A stretch of DNA of 64,000 nucleotides from positions 1 through 64,000 of the forward strand of contig JAFEAE010000004.1 in the NCBI GenBank assembly GCA_018266575.1. The letters run 5' to 3'. The position numbers and the translations under genes are program-made. The notes beneath the pieces were generated by a model. It worked only from the letters and a program-made list of their open reading frames with translations, made no database searches and was not told the origin of the DNA. Within the stretch, counting starts at the first letter, position 1, and each line of letters starts with the position of its first letter. Source of the stretch: Bacteroidota bacterium. Its GTDB lineage: Bacteria; Bacteroidota; Bacteroidia; Chitinophagales; Chitinophagaceae. This document shows positions 1 through 8,254 of the stretch, piece after piece.

Positions 1-197
1 GGTCTAATACGCAACGCGGAACGAAACTTCCAGTCGCACTCATAGTGCACCTCTCTTCTTTTCAAATTTATTTTTTCCTTCGCCATTATTTCAAAGAACC
101 AAATCTAAAGGTCGCACTCTTGTACGATTGAAATTCTATTCTACAAGTGACCAGTAACCAGCAGGCGCTTCATTATCCATCATCAATTGTCAATTCA
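1..197. repeat. Spacer with partial dispersed repeat
   Basis: No gene is seen here. The stretch holds GTCGCACTCTTGTAC at 111-125, a fragment of the dispersed intergenic repeat found more fully at 2761-2872, 18690-18777 and 36586-36680. A related GTCGCACTC occurs near position 33. This is probably a degenerate copy or copy end cut by the window edge. Confidence 0.4.
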
Positions 198-1091
198 TCA
201 CTTCTGATGAAAACTATCACCGATAAAATGAAGCGCATCTGTAATCCCAGTTCTCCAATACGTCCAGCTATGTGATCCATCTCGAACACGGAATTCATGC
301 GGCACTTTTTTTTCTGTGAGTGCAATATGCAGCAGGCAATTCCCTTTCGTTAAAAAATCATCATCTCCACAATCGATCCAGTAACGCACTTTGCTTAATT
401 CTTCTGCAGATGTTGTTTCTACAATTTTCAAAATGGAATTCTCATACCATGCCTTATTCAATCTGTCTTTCCCTTTCAACCCTTTGCCGAATAATGGCCC
501 TAATACAATATCATAATTTCGGTCAGGCATTGACGTTATCTCGTCATCCGTAAATACACCGGCGCTCAACGGCGCTGCGGCTGCAAATAAATCGGGATAT
601 TTCATAGAATAGATCAATGTTCCGTAACCACCCATCGACAATCCCGCAATCCCCCTGTATCTTTTCTCCGCTTTAATGCGGTATGTTTTTTCAATCGTTG
701 GAATAAATTCTTTGATAAAAAAATCTTCATACTTTTCTTTCCCGTCATACGAATTGATATACCAGCTTGAATCGCCGTTCGGCATTACAATGATCATAGG
801 CGGTATTGTTCCGTCTGCAATGGCTTTATCTGCATACCGGTTCACTTCGCCAAATTGTAACCATCCTGTATTATCGTCAGTGAAACCGTGTAAAAGGTAC
901 ACAACAGGATAAGACCTATCGGAGGTAAAATAATCCGGCGGCAGATAAATGGTATACCTTACGTTCTTTCCCAAAATTGCACTCTTAACTGTTTGCTGCT
1001 CGATGACTTTACCGGCATTTTGTGAGTATACTATGGAGAAAATTGCAACGGATGCGAGAAAAAAAATGATTTTTTTAGCAGAAGCACTCAT
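198..1091 (-). CDS. Secreted esterase, alpha/beta hydrolase (esterase D type)
   Basis: A 297-residue protein with an N-terminal hydrophobic signal segment (about residues 7-23, ending near YSQ), so probably exported to the periplasm or cell surface. An HGF oxyanion-loop motif follows the VVYLL strand, the nucleophile elbow is GLSMGGYG (Ser), an acidic stretch DCGDDDF could supply the Asp, and the C-terminal DGSHSW carries the catalytic His. Order and length match the putative esterase family PF00756 (S-formylglutathione hydrolase, acetyl-xylan or feruloyl esterase relatives). The presence of a signal argues against the cytosolic formylglutathione enzyme. The substrate is not evident, but a carbohydrate ester is a reasonable guess. 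It appears monocistronic. Confidence 0.85.
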   Translation of the reverse strand: MSASAKKIIFFLASVAIFSIVYSQNAGKVIEQQTVKSAILGKNVRYTIYLPPDYFTSDRSYPVVYLLHGFTDDNTGWLQFGEVNRYADKAIADGTIPPMIIVMPNGDSSWYINSYDGKEKYEDFFIKEFIPTIEKTYRIKAEKRYRGIAGLSMGGYGTLIYSMKYPDLFAAAAPLSAGVFTDDEITSMPDRNYDIVLGPLFGKGLKGKDRLNKAWYENSILKIVETTSAEELSKVRYWIDCGDDDFLTKGNCLLHIALTEKKVPHEFRVRDGSHSWTYWRTGITDALHFIGDSFHQK

Positions 1092-1402
1092 AAAAAGCAG
1101 TTTTAAGCAAGAAATATTGCAATGCTTAAATGTATTACTTATTTCTGTTTCTTTATCAGGCGATCTGTTTTTAACGGCTTTATTTTGAATGCTTGTTTAA
1201 TATCAGATAAACAAATACTAAAAAAGCAGCCATCGCGTTATTAAGGTATTCAGGAAAGATTTTTATCTTTAAAAGGGCTATAATATTTATCAGTTTTTCC
1301 CTTCTCCTTACCCCACAGAAAATGATATAATTTCCTGGTATCTGTAGAAGATTAAATCAGTTTATCCGGTATTTTTTTGTTTACTTTAAACCAACTCCTT
1401 GT
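1092..1402. other. Intergenic spacer, divergent promoters
   Basis: About 310 bases between the esterase (leftward) and a small rightward ORF. It is AT-rich. A TATTTTTTTG stretch near 1370 is promoter-like for the rightward ORF. No RNA gene or clear repeat is seen. Confidence 0.4.
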
Positions 1403-1612
1403 ATGAAACCCAATACTTCTGCGCATCCGCAAATTGACTATTTGCCATCCTTATTGCCTGCAAACAAAAAAAAACATCCCATATCTCCGAAAGCTAAAAA
1501 GCATAAACAGGTTGCACCACCTGATGAAGAGTATTGCACGCGGTTGAATGCTATGGCGCAGCAATATCCCTTCTGTATTTACTACCACGAAAAGAATAAT
1601 GACCCGCTATAA
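1403..1612 (+). CDS. Small proline/lysine-rich hypothetical protein
   Basis: A 69-residue ORF from ATG. It has a basic, proline-rich middle (HPISPKAKKHKQVAPP) and a more ordered end containing EEYCTRLNAMAQQYPFCIYYHEK. There is no signal peptide or membrane segment and no family is recognised. A promoter-like TATTTTTTTG lies about 25 bases upstream. It stands alone between two leftward genes. It could be a real small cytosolic protein or a chance ORF; the non-random composition favours the former modestly. Confidence 0.45.
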   Translation: MKPNTSAHPQIDYLPSLLPANKKKHPISPKAKKHKQVAPPDEEYCTRLNAMAQQYPFCIYYHEKNNDPL

Positions 1613-1704
1613 TTGTTCCCGGCAAGATTTTTATGAGTACTGAAAGACTATATGGAAAACTTTTGCCAAGTGTGCTAACATCAATGCATAACCGAAGATA
1701 ATCT

Positions 1705-2136
1705 TTAAGCCTTCTTCTTCAATATCGAAACTGTCAACCTGCTGACACAAACCAACTTTTCCTGTTCGCTGTAAATTTTAATTTCCCATACATGCGTAGA
1801 ACTCCCGATGTGCAAGGGGATTGCTGTTCCGTAAACAAATCCTTCCTTCACACCGCGAATATGATTGGCATTAATTTCCAGGCCAACACAAATGGAAACC
1901 GTATTATCAATTACCAATGCAGATGCAACGCTTCCCATTGTTTCTGCTAATGATGCCGATGCGCCGCCATGCAACAAACCGTAAGGTTGTTTTGTGCGAT
2001 GGTCAACAGGCATTTTTGCTTTCAGAAAATTTTCCCCGATCTCTGTGAATTCAATCCCGATATGTTCACCCATCGTTCCTTTGCTCAATGCCTGCAGTTC
2101 TGCGACAGTGATGGATTTATTAAACCAGATCGACAT
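1705..2136 (-). CDS. PaaI-type hotdog thioesterase
   Basis: A 143-residue hotdog-fold protein. The HGGASASLAETMGSVAS segment (about residues 56-72) is the classic PaaI/YbgC helix motif with the catalytic acidic residue, preceded by KQPYGLL. These enzymes hydrolyse acyl-CoA thioesters such as phenylacetyl-CoA derivatives or 1,4-dihydroxy-2-naphthoyl-CoA in the cytosol. It lies 3 bases downstream of coaD on the same strand and is very likely cotranslated, so a CoA-metabolism role makes sense. The exact substrate cannot be told from sequence; a MenI-like role in menaquinone synthesis is one possibility. Confidence 0.85.
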   Translation of the reverse strand: MSIWFNKSITVAELQALSKGTMGEHIGIEFTEIGENFLKAKMPVDHRTKQPYGLLHGGASASLAETMGSVASALVIDNTVSICVGLEINANHIRGVKEGFVYGTAIPLHIGSSTHVWEIKIYSEQEKLVCVSRLTVSILKKKA

Positions 2137-2139
2137 GAT

Positions 2140-2613
2140 TTATATATTAACTTTTAAAGATTTCGAAACTACTTCCGGGAGAAATGGTTCCACATCTCCG
2201 CCATTGCGCAACACATCACGCACAAGCGTAGATGCAACAGAAGTATATTGAGGAAGACAGGTCAGAAAAATAGTTTCAATATTGTGATCGAGGCTACGGT
2301 TCATGTCAGCGATTGCTTTTTCGTATTCAAAATCGTTCACATAACGTATACCGCGCAAAATAAAATTAGCGCCAACCTGTTTGCAGCAATTCACTGTTAA
2401 CCCTTCGTACACTACAGCATCAATTTTCGGGTTGTCTTTATAAATTTCGCGGATCCATTGCAGGCGCTGCTCCTCAGAAAACATCGGGGCTTTATTTGCA
2501 TTCCGCCCAATGCCAATAATTAATTTATCGAATAACGAAAGTGACCGGTTAATAATATCCAGGTGCCCGATGGTGATCGGATCAAAAGTGCCGGGAAATA
2601 AACCAATGCGCAT
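2140..2613 (-). CDS. coaD: Phosphopantetheine adenylyltransferase
   Basis: This enzyme transfers AMP from ATP to 4'-phosphopantetheine, giving dephospho-CoA, the penultimate step of CoA synthesis. The N-terminus has the nucleotidyltransferase motif GTFDPITIGHLDII (T/HxGH signature), RGIRYVNDFEYE in the middle and the C-terminal YTSVASTLVRDV equivalent of ISSTxxR. At 157 residues it is the usual family length. The ATG at 2613 is preferred over an in-frame TTG four codons upstream because the MRIGLFPGTFDP start is conserved in the family. It forms a two-gene unit with the downstream thioesterase. Confidence 0.96.
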   Translation of the reverse strand: MRIGLFPGTFDPITIGHLDIINRSLSLFDKLIIGIGRNANKAPMFSEEQRLQWIREIYKDNPKIDAVVYEGLTVNCCKQVGANFILRGIRYVNDFEYEKAIADMNRSLDHNIETIFLTCLPQYTSVASTLVRDVLRNGGDVEPFLPEVVSKSLKVNI

Positions 2614-2927
2614 TGCGATTAACAATTTTAGATTTACGATTTCGGATTTACGACTTCCTCGAAATAACTATAAGCCGTTATCTATAAGGTTCGGGACGTT
2701 TTCAATTTTCAACTCTCAACTTTCAATTTCCAGTATTTAGTTTTTAGCCTTTCTATCTTTAGTTCTTATTTTTTGTAACCAGCATTTGTCCTCTCTTCAA
2801 TATCGTTGCCTTCGATTCTTCCAGTGGAAGAATCGCACTCTTCAGCGTCAACAATTCTATTGAGCGCTTCACTAATTCAACAATCTTAAATCAAAGAAAT
2901 CGTAAATCTAAAATCCTACGTCGTACA
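2614..2927. repeat. Spacer with word repeats and dispersed repeat copy A
   Basis: This non-coding spacer between pyrB and coaD begins with simple word repeats (AGATTTACGATTTCGGATTTACG, then TTTCAATTTTCAACTCTCAAC variants at 2698-2732). It then contains the dispersed repeat at 2761-2872: TATTTTTTGTAACCAGCATT, TCTTCAATATCGTTGC and TCGCACTCTTCAGCGTCAAC. A near-complement of the first words (AAATCGTAAATCTAAAAT) follows at 2895-2914, so the ends can pair. Confidence 0.6.
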
Positions 2928-3863
2928 TTAATTCTGGTTTGCTCCGCCACCAGCCAACAAATACAACACAGCCATTCTTACTGCAACTCCATTTTCTACT
3001 TGTTGTAAAATGATGGATTGTTTACTGTCTGCCACATCACTATCCAATTCCACACCACGATTGATCGGGCCCGGATGCATGATGATAATTTCTTTGTTAA
3101 GGCTATCGAGTAGTTTTTTATTTACACCATAAGCCAGGCTATATTCACGCAAGGAAGAAAACAAAACCTGGTTCTGGCGCTCCAATTGTATGCGCAACAC
3201 ATTTGCCACATCGCACCATTCCAAAACTTTTTTCAGGTCGTATTCTACGTTGATATCAAACGCATCTTTCATGTATTTCGGGATAAGGGTAGGGGGGCCG
3301 GCTACAGTTACTTCAGCACCCATTTTTTTCAGCAAATAAATATTGCTGAGTGCAACACGCGAATGCATAATGTCACCAATGATCGCAATTTTTTTTCCTT
3401 GAAGTGTCCCCAATTTTTCAGAGATGGAAAAAGCATCAAGCAATGCCTGCGTGGGATGTTCATTGATACCATCACCAGCATTTACGATTGCTGCAGGAAT
3501 ATGTTTTGCTAGGAAATGCGGAGCGCCGCTTGCACTATGCCTCATCACTACCATATCCACTTTCATGGATAGAATATTATTCACTGTATCGAGCAATGAT
3601 TCACCTTTAGAAACGGAAGAGGCAGATGCAGTAAAATTGATCGTATCGGCAGAAAGGCGCTTTTCAGCAAGCTCAAAGGAAATTCTTGTACGCGTAGAGT
3701 TTTCAAAAAAAAGGTTTACGATAGTTACATCTCGTAACGTCGGCACTTTTTTTATCGGTCGCTGTAAAACTTCTTTGAATTGTGATGCTGTGTCTAAAAT
3801 AAGTTGAATGTCGGACGACTTGAGGTCTCTAATGCCAAGAAGATGTTTAGTACTCAGTTGCAT
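2928..3863 (-). CDS. pyrB: Aspartate carbamoyltransferase catalytic subunit
   Basis: It condenses carbamoyl phosphate and aspartate in the second step of pyrimidine synthesis. Family motifs are in order: FFENSTRTRISFE (carbamoyl-phosphate loop, residues about 52-64), the mobile loop around SASSVSKGES, HPTQALLDAFS, and HPGPINRGVELD near the C-terminus. The length of 311 residues is normal. The start codon is preceded by TAATTTCG at 3871-3878, which resembles a Bacteroidota -7 box and would leave a leader of only about 4 bases. pyrR lies 163 bases upstream on the same strand, consistent with a pyrimidine gene group. No regulatory chain (pyrI) is adjacent. Confidence 0.97.
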   Translation of the reverse strand: MQLSTKHLLGIRDLKSSDIQLILDTASQFKEVLQRPIKKVPTLRDVTIVNLFFENSTRTRISFELAEKRLSADTINFTASASSVSKGESLLDTVNNILSMKVDMVVMRHSASGAPHFLAKHIPAAIVNAGDGINEHPTQALLDAFSISEKLGTLQGKKIAIIGDIMHSRVALSNIYLLKKMGAEVTVAGPPTLIPKYMKDAFDINVEYDLKKVLEWCDVANVLRIQLERQNQVLFSSLREYSLAYGVNKKLLDSLNKEIIIMHPGPINRGVELDSDVADSKQSIILQQVENGVAVRMAVLYLLAGGGANQN

Positions 3864-3920
3864 TAAAAAGCGAAATTAAAGTAAAAAGAACAAAGCGGAA
3901 AAAGGTTTTTACCTGAAGAG

Positions 3921-4023
3921 GTATTAGGTGTGGGGCGTATGGTTTAAGGAGTAAGGGTGAGGTAGATGACATAAATGATTTGCATTTCACCGCCATAAAC
4001 CTTATACCTTAAACCCTTATACC
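3921..4023. repeat. Imperfect intergenic palindrome of word repeats
   Basis: The spacer between pyrR and pyrB contains GGTATTAGG, GGTTTAAGGAGTAAGGGT on the left and ATAAACCTTATACC, TTAAACCCTTATACC on the right, which are partly complementary. The transcript could fold into a long imperfect hairpin. The function is unknown; similar word palindromes with different words occur in several other spacers here. Confidence 0.5.
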
Positions 4024-4026
4024 ATT

Positions 4027-4548
4027 TCAAAAAAGTTCCACTTCATCCTTACCATCTTTCTCTTTCCAATACACTTTTACTTTTTGAGAGATTATAGAAT
4101 CAATTGATCTGCCGGTATAATCTGCTTGTATGGGCAATTGCCTGCTAAACCTGCGATCGATCAGGATGCAAAGCTCTACTTTTTCCGGCCTTCCGAAATC
4201 CAGCAATGCATCAAGGGCTGCACGGATGGTTCTTCCCGTATATAGCACATCGTCGATCAATACCACTTTTTTGTTTTCGATTGAAAACGGAATATCCGTT
4301 TTATTCAACGTATGTAAACCTTTGCGGACATCGTCACGATAAAAAGTAATATCCAGTTTTCCGTAACGGATATTTTCAGGCGCAACCTGTTTTGCAATTT
4401 CTTTCACAATCCTGTCTGAAAAATAAATTCCTCTTGGTTGAATACCGATCAATACCGTATCAGTTAACGACAAATGATTTTCCAACAGTTGGTTGCTCAG
4501 CCGTTGAATAGTGATCGCTAATTGTTGTTCGTTGAGAATAGTCTTCAA
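4027..4548 (-). CDS. pyrR: PyrR-type phosphoribosyltransferase
   Basis: A 173-residue type I phosphoribosyltransferase. The PRPP-binding motif is VVLIDDVLYTGRTIRAAL (about residues 94-111), the N-terminal part has TVLIGIQPRGIYFSDRI, and the middle has LDITFYRDD, all typical of PyrR. In Gram-positive bacteria PyrR is an RNA-binding attenuator plus uracil phosphoribosyltransferase; in Bacteroidota it may be mainly the enzyme. The start is TTG (4546-4548): no in-frame ATG exists before an upstream stop, and homologues begin at the same ILNE-like position. It sits 40 bases after pruA and upstream of pyrB. Confidence 0.9.
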   Translation of the reverse strand: MKTILNEQQLAITIQRLSNQLLENHLSLTDTVLIGIQPRGIYFSDRIVKEIAKQVAPENIRYGKLDITFYRDDVRKGLHTLNKTDIPFSIENKKVVLIDDVLYTGRTIRAALDALLDFGRPEKVELCILIDRRFSRQLPIQADYTGRSIDSIISQKVKVYWKEKDGKDEVELF

Positions 4549-4588
4549 AAAATAATTTTTATAAAAATAAGGAAATCATTTTTCGATT

Positions 4589-6220
4589 TTATTCTTCCTG
4601 CATGAAAGGATAAGAAAAATCTGTCGGAGGATTAAAGGTTTCCTTGATCGTTCTTGCACTGAGCCAGCGGTATAAATTTAAAATAGAACCAGCTTTGTCA
4701 TTTGTACCGCTTGCCCTTGCACCGCCAAAGGGCTGTTGCCCTACAACAGCACCGGTAGGTTTATCATTAATGTAAAAATTGCCTGCTGCATTACGAAGTT
4801 TGCTGGTTGCCAGTTCAACTGCATTTCTGTCCTGGGAAATGATTGATCCTGTTAATGCATAAGGAGAAGTTGAATCAAGAATCCCTATTGTTTTTTCAAA
4901 TGCATTTGCAGGATAAACATATATGGTTAAAACGGGCCCGAAAATTTCTTCGCACATGGTTACATACTGCGGGTCTTTGGCTTCGATAATTGTTGGTTGA
5001 ATAAAATAACCTTCTTTTTTATCACATTTTCCGCCAACCCAAATCTCTGCCTTTTTATCTTTCTTAGCATTGTCGATATACGACTTGATCTTATGGAAAG
5101 CTTTCTCATCGATCACTGCATTGATAAAATTGCTGAAGTTTTCTACAGTGCCCATTCTAAACTTCTTTACCCCGGCAATTAATTTTTTCTTTACTTCCTC
5201 CGCAATATTATCGGGTATATATGCCCGTGAGGCCGCAGAACATTTTTGTCCCTGGAATTCGAACGCACCACGCAACAATGCTGTCACTAATACGTCAACA
5301 TTGGCGCTTTTATGAGCAAGCACAAAATCTTTTCCACCTGTTTCGCCCACAATCCTCGGATACGATTTGTATACCGGGATATTTTTACCGATCGTTTCCC
5401 ACATATTGTTGAATACGCCGGTAGATCCCGTAAAATGAACACCGGCAAAATCTCTGTGACTGAAACAAACTTTTCCGAGCGTCGGGCCATCAACATAAAT
5501 TAAATTAATAACCCCATCCGGCAAACCCGCTTCTTTCAATATACGCATGAACATTTGTGCACTGAACACCTGTGTATTTGCAGGTTTCCATACAACCACA
5601 TTTCCGCACATTGCAGCGGAAGTGGGGAGGTTTCCGCCGATAGCGGTGAAATTAAACGGAGTGATCGCTAACACAAATCCTTCGAGCGGACGGTATTCCA
5701 TACGGTTATGTATACCCGAAGAACTGATTGGTTGTTGTTTATATATCTCACTTAAAAAATGAACATTGAAACGCAGGAAATCAATGATCTCGCAGGCAGA
5801 ATCAATCTCAGCCTGGTATGCATTTTTACTTTGCCCGAGCATAGTTGTGCCATTCATATATGCCCGGTATTTTGTAGCTATAAGGTCCGCAGCTTTCAGG
5901 AAAATGTTTGCACGGTTTTCCCAACTTAAGGCTGCCCAGCTTTCTTTTGCTTTCAGTGCTGCATCAATTGCCTGCTTCACATGTTTTTCATCACCGCAGT
6001 GAAAATGTCCGAGGGTATGTGCAATTTCATGAGGTGGGTGTAGTGTAACCGTTTTTCCCGTACGCACTTCTTTATCTCCAATATACATGGGTATATCGTG
6101 TTTGTTGCTTTTCAATTCTTTCAGCACTTTTTTTAAAGTTTCGCGTTCAGCAGACCCTGATGCATAATGCAACACGGGTTCATTTGCCGGCAGTGGATAG
6201 CTGAAATAACCTAAGCTCAT
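4589..6220 (-). CDS. pruA: L-glutamate gamma-semialdehyde dehydrogenase
   Basis: This 543-residue aldehyde dehydrogenase oxidises delta-1-pyrroline-5-carboxylate/glutamate semialdehyde to glutamate with NAD+, the second step of proline degradation. The cofactor segment includes VVVWKPANTQVFSAQ, the general-base Glu lies in GETGGKDF, the catalytic Cys in GQKCSAASRAY, and the C-terminal EIFGPVLTIYVYP is typical. Features match the stand-alone P5CDH group (about 540 residues), not the bifunctional PutA. The proline dehydrogenase partner is not in the window. It is followed closely by pyrR, so read-through is possible. Confidence 0.95.
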   Translation of the reverse strand: MSLGYFSYPLPANEPVLHYASGSAERETLKKVLKELKSNKHDIPMYIGDKEVRTGKTVTLHPPHEIAHTLGHFHCGDEKHVKQAIDAALKAKESWAALSWENRANIFLKAADLIATKYRAYMNGTTMLGQSKNAYQAEIDSACEIIDFLRFNVHFLSEIYKQQPISSSGIHNRMEYRPLEGFVLAITPFNFTAIGGNLPTSAAMCGNVVVWKPANTQVFSAQMFMRILKEAGLPDGVINLIYVDGPTLGKVCFSHRDFAGVHFTGSTGVFNNMWETIGKNIPVYKSYPRIVGETGGKDFVLAHKSANVDVLVTALLRGAFEFQGQKCSAASRAYIPDNIAEEVKKKLIAGVKKFRMGTVENFSNFINAVIDEKAFHKIKSYIDNAKKDKKAEIWVGGKCDKKEGYFIQPTIIEAKDPQYVTMCEEIFGPVLTIYVYPANAFEKTIGILDSTSPYALTGSIISQDRNAVELATSKLRNAAGNFYINDKPTGAVVGQQPFGGARASGTNDKAGSILNLYRWLSARTIKETFNPPTDFSYPFMQEE

Positions 6221-6270
6221 AGATATATTTTTTTAATTACTGAAATTGTGAAATATTCAATTTTCCGTTA

Positions 6271-7363
6271 TTAATTACTCGTCTCTTTTTCACTCATCAG
6301 GTATGCTTTAATAAAGCCATCTAATTCACCATCCATTACCGGTTGCACGTTTCCTACTTCATAATCTGTACGGTGATCTTTGATCATTTTATACGGGTGG
6401 AAAACATAGCTTCTTATCTGCGATCCCCACTCAATTTTTTTCTTGCTGGCGTTACTGGCATTTTTTACAGCTTCGCGTTTTCGCAATTCTTCTTCGTACA
6501 GCCTGCTTTTAAGCATGGTCATTGCTTTCTCGCGGTTTTCCCCTTGTGTGCGGGCCTGTTGACATTCCACAACTATCCCGGTAGGTTTATGTGTTAGCCG
6601 GACAGCCGTTTCCACTTTGTTTACATTTTGTCCGCCTGCTCCGCCGCTACGGAAAAACGCCCATTCAACATCTGCGGGGTTCACTTCAATTTCAATTGTA
6701 TCGTCGATTAACGGGTATACATAAACGCTGGCAAAAGAAGTGTGCCTGCGTGCATTGCTGTCGAAAGGAGAAATGCGCACCAAACGGTGTACACCACTTT
6801 CTGCTTTTAAAAATCCATACGCGAAAGCGCCATCAAACTGCATGGTTGCACTTTTGATCCCGGCGCCTTCACCGTCCTGCACATCAAGTTGGCTTACGCT
6901 CCAGCCTTGTTTGTCTCCGTACATACGGTACATCCGCATCAGCATCTCCGCCCAATCCTGGCTTTCAGTTCCTCCTGCGCCCGCGTTGATCTGCAGAACT
7001 GCAGGCAATTCATCTTCAGGCTGGTTAAGTGTGCTCTTGAATTCTGCTTCCTCAATTAACTTTAAGGCGTTTGTGTAGGCTTCTTTTGTTTCCTCTTCAG
7101 AACCTTCACCTGCTTTCCAGAAATCAAACAACACCGCAAAATCGTCTATTGCAGTTTCTACAGACTCGTACAATTTCACCCAATATTCATTGAGCTTGAT
7201 ATTCTTCAGGATCTCTGTAGCACGTTTGTTATCATCCCAAAAACCCGGGCTTAGTGAAAGCTGTTTTTCTTCGTTGATCTTATATTGCCGGTTCCCGACG
7301 TCAAAGAAACCTCCTCAATCCCTGGAGGCGGGATCTCATATCATTTAATTTTTCGATTGTCAT
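6271..7363 (-). CDS. prfB: Peptide chain release factor 2, programmed +1 frameshift
   Basis: RF2 recognises UAA/UGA stops and releases the peptide. The gene is in two frames. The ATG at 7363 opens a 20-codon leader frame ending RLQGLRRFL then TGA (7303-7301). A +1 shift at CTT-TGA-C gives Leu-Asp-Val-Gly-Asn-Arg-Gln and continues to 6271, about 363 residues in total. The tripeptide SPF (about 198-200) and the catalytic GGQ (about 243-245, in [15 protein letters not shown]) are present. The frameshift makes RF2 synthesis depend on RF2 shortage. A TAACTTCG element at 7370-7377 just upstream could be the -7 box. Confidence 0.96.
7300..7315 (-). promoter_or_regulatory. prfB: prfB frameshift site
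   Basis: On the minus strand the sequence is AGGAGG TTT CTT TGA C. The AGGAGG acts as an internal Shine-Dalgarno-like stimulator three bases before the CTT slippery codon, and UGA is in the A site. This is the autoregulatory arrangement known from E. coli prfB (AGGGGG TAT CTT TGA C). Confidence 0.95.
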
Positions 7364-7766
7364 AGCCCGCGAAGTTAAGAGAAATAACACTATTCTGACG
7401 CGGTGCATGTTTTCCGGAATTCTTAATGGCTTATTCACATCGGAAGTGCTAAAACCATTGCAAATACTGCAATTAGACCCAAATTTTGTGCATAACCAGG
7501 TGTAGAACGGGTGCACAACAACTACATGAAAAATTTGGAAAACGTATTAAGCTAATATTATCTTTAATGTACAACAATTGAGAAGCGAAGGCCTTTAAAA
7601 AGGAAATAGCGACTCAAACGAAAGCATCGGGTTAGTAAGAATGTAGGAATTTGAGCAATCAAAGGAATACAGAAAAACAAAACTTGGTGCTTTCTTGTTT
7701 TTATATGACTCCTGTTTATTGCTTGATTTAATGCACAATAAAATCATAAGGGGTTCCCGAAGAAAG
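7364..7766. other. Intergenic spacer upstream of prfB
   Basis: About 400 bases with no convincing gene. Open frames here lack coding character. Apart from the possible TAACTTCG -7 box next to prfB I see no repeat or RNA gene. Confidence 0.4.
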
Positions 7767-8081
7767 TTATTGCAAATTGATTTCCCCTAAATCAATATTC
7801 TTTCCTTCAATTGCCTGAATGTTATTGAGGATTGTATTTTTGAAGCCTTCTTTTGATTGAATGATGATCTTCCATGTTCCGGGTTTTAATGAAACATTAA
7901 AATAACCATCTTCTAATGGATTTACCTGAGTAGTATCAGATCCTTGTATTGCCCAGATATTTTTGATTTTTTCATCCTGAACAACAACTCCTTTAACAGA
8001 TGCGGAGTGCATAATCTTAGCGGCGTGTAAGCCGGAAATGATCAATATCAAGAAAAGTAGCTGTGTGGTAGTTGTTTTCAT
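7767..8081 (-). CDS. Small exported protein with carboxypeptidase-regulatory-like fold
   Basis: A 104-residue protein with an N-terminal signal peptide (residues about 1-21, LLFLILIISGLHA). The mature part reads as a short beta-sandwich: SVKGVVVQD, GYFNVSLKPGTWKIIIQSKEGF, then NIQAIEGKNIDLGEINL. This resembles the carboxypeptidase regulatory-like/CNA-B domains Bacteroidota place on secreted proteins. No catalytic residue is visible. It seems monocistronic with its own promoter (8134-8141). Function unknown. Confidence 0.7.
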   Translation of the reverse strand: MKTTTTQLLFLILIISGLHAAKIMHSASVKGVVVQDEKIKNIWAIQGSDTTQVNPLEDGYFNVSLKPGTWKIIIQSKEGFKNTILNNIQAIEGKNIDLGEINLQ

Positions 8082-8133
8082 AAGAGACCCTAGCTAATGG
8101 TTTCAGTAAATAATAATTATTTATTATCTGATG

Positions 8134-8141
8134 CAAAAATA
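8134..8141 (-). promoter_or_regulatory. Bacteroidota-type -7 box
   Basis: TATTTTTG on the minus strand, with a TTGTG about 20 bases upstream as a -33 candidate. It lies about 50 bases before the start of the small exported protein. The leader contains the self-complementary AATAATAAATAATTATTATT. Confidence 0.5.
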
Positions 8142-8254
8142 GTACAACAAGAGCTAAATATCACAATAGCCACTAAAAATAACATGCTATTTACATGATA
8201 TCCCTTAATTCCATTTATTAAAAAAATAATATGAAAGTCACGAAGATAATAACA

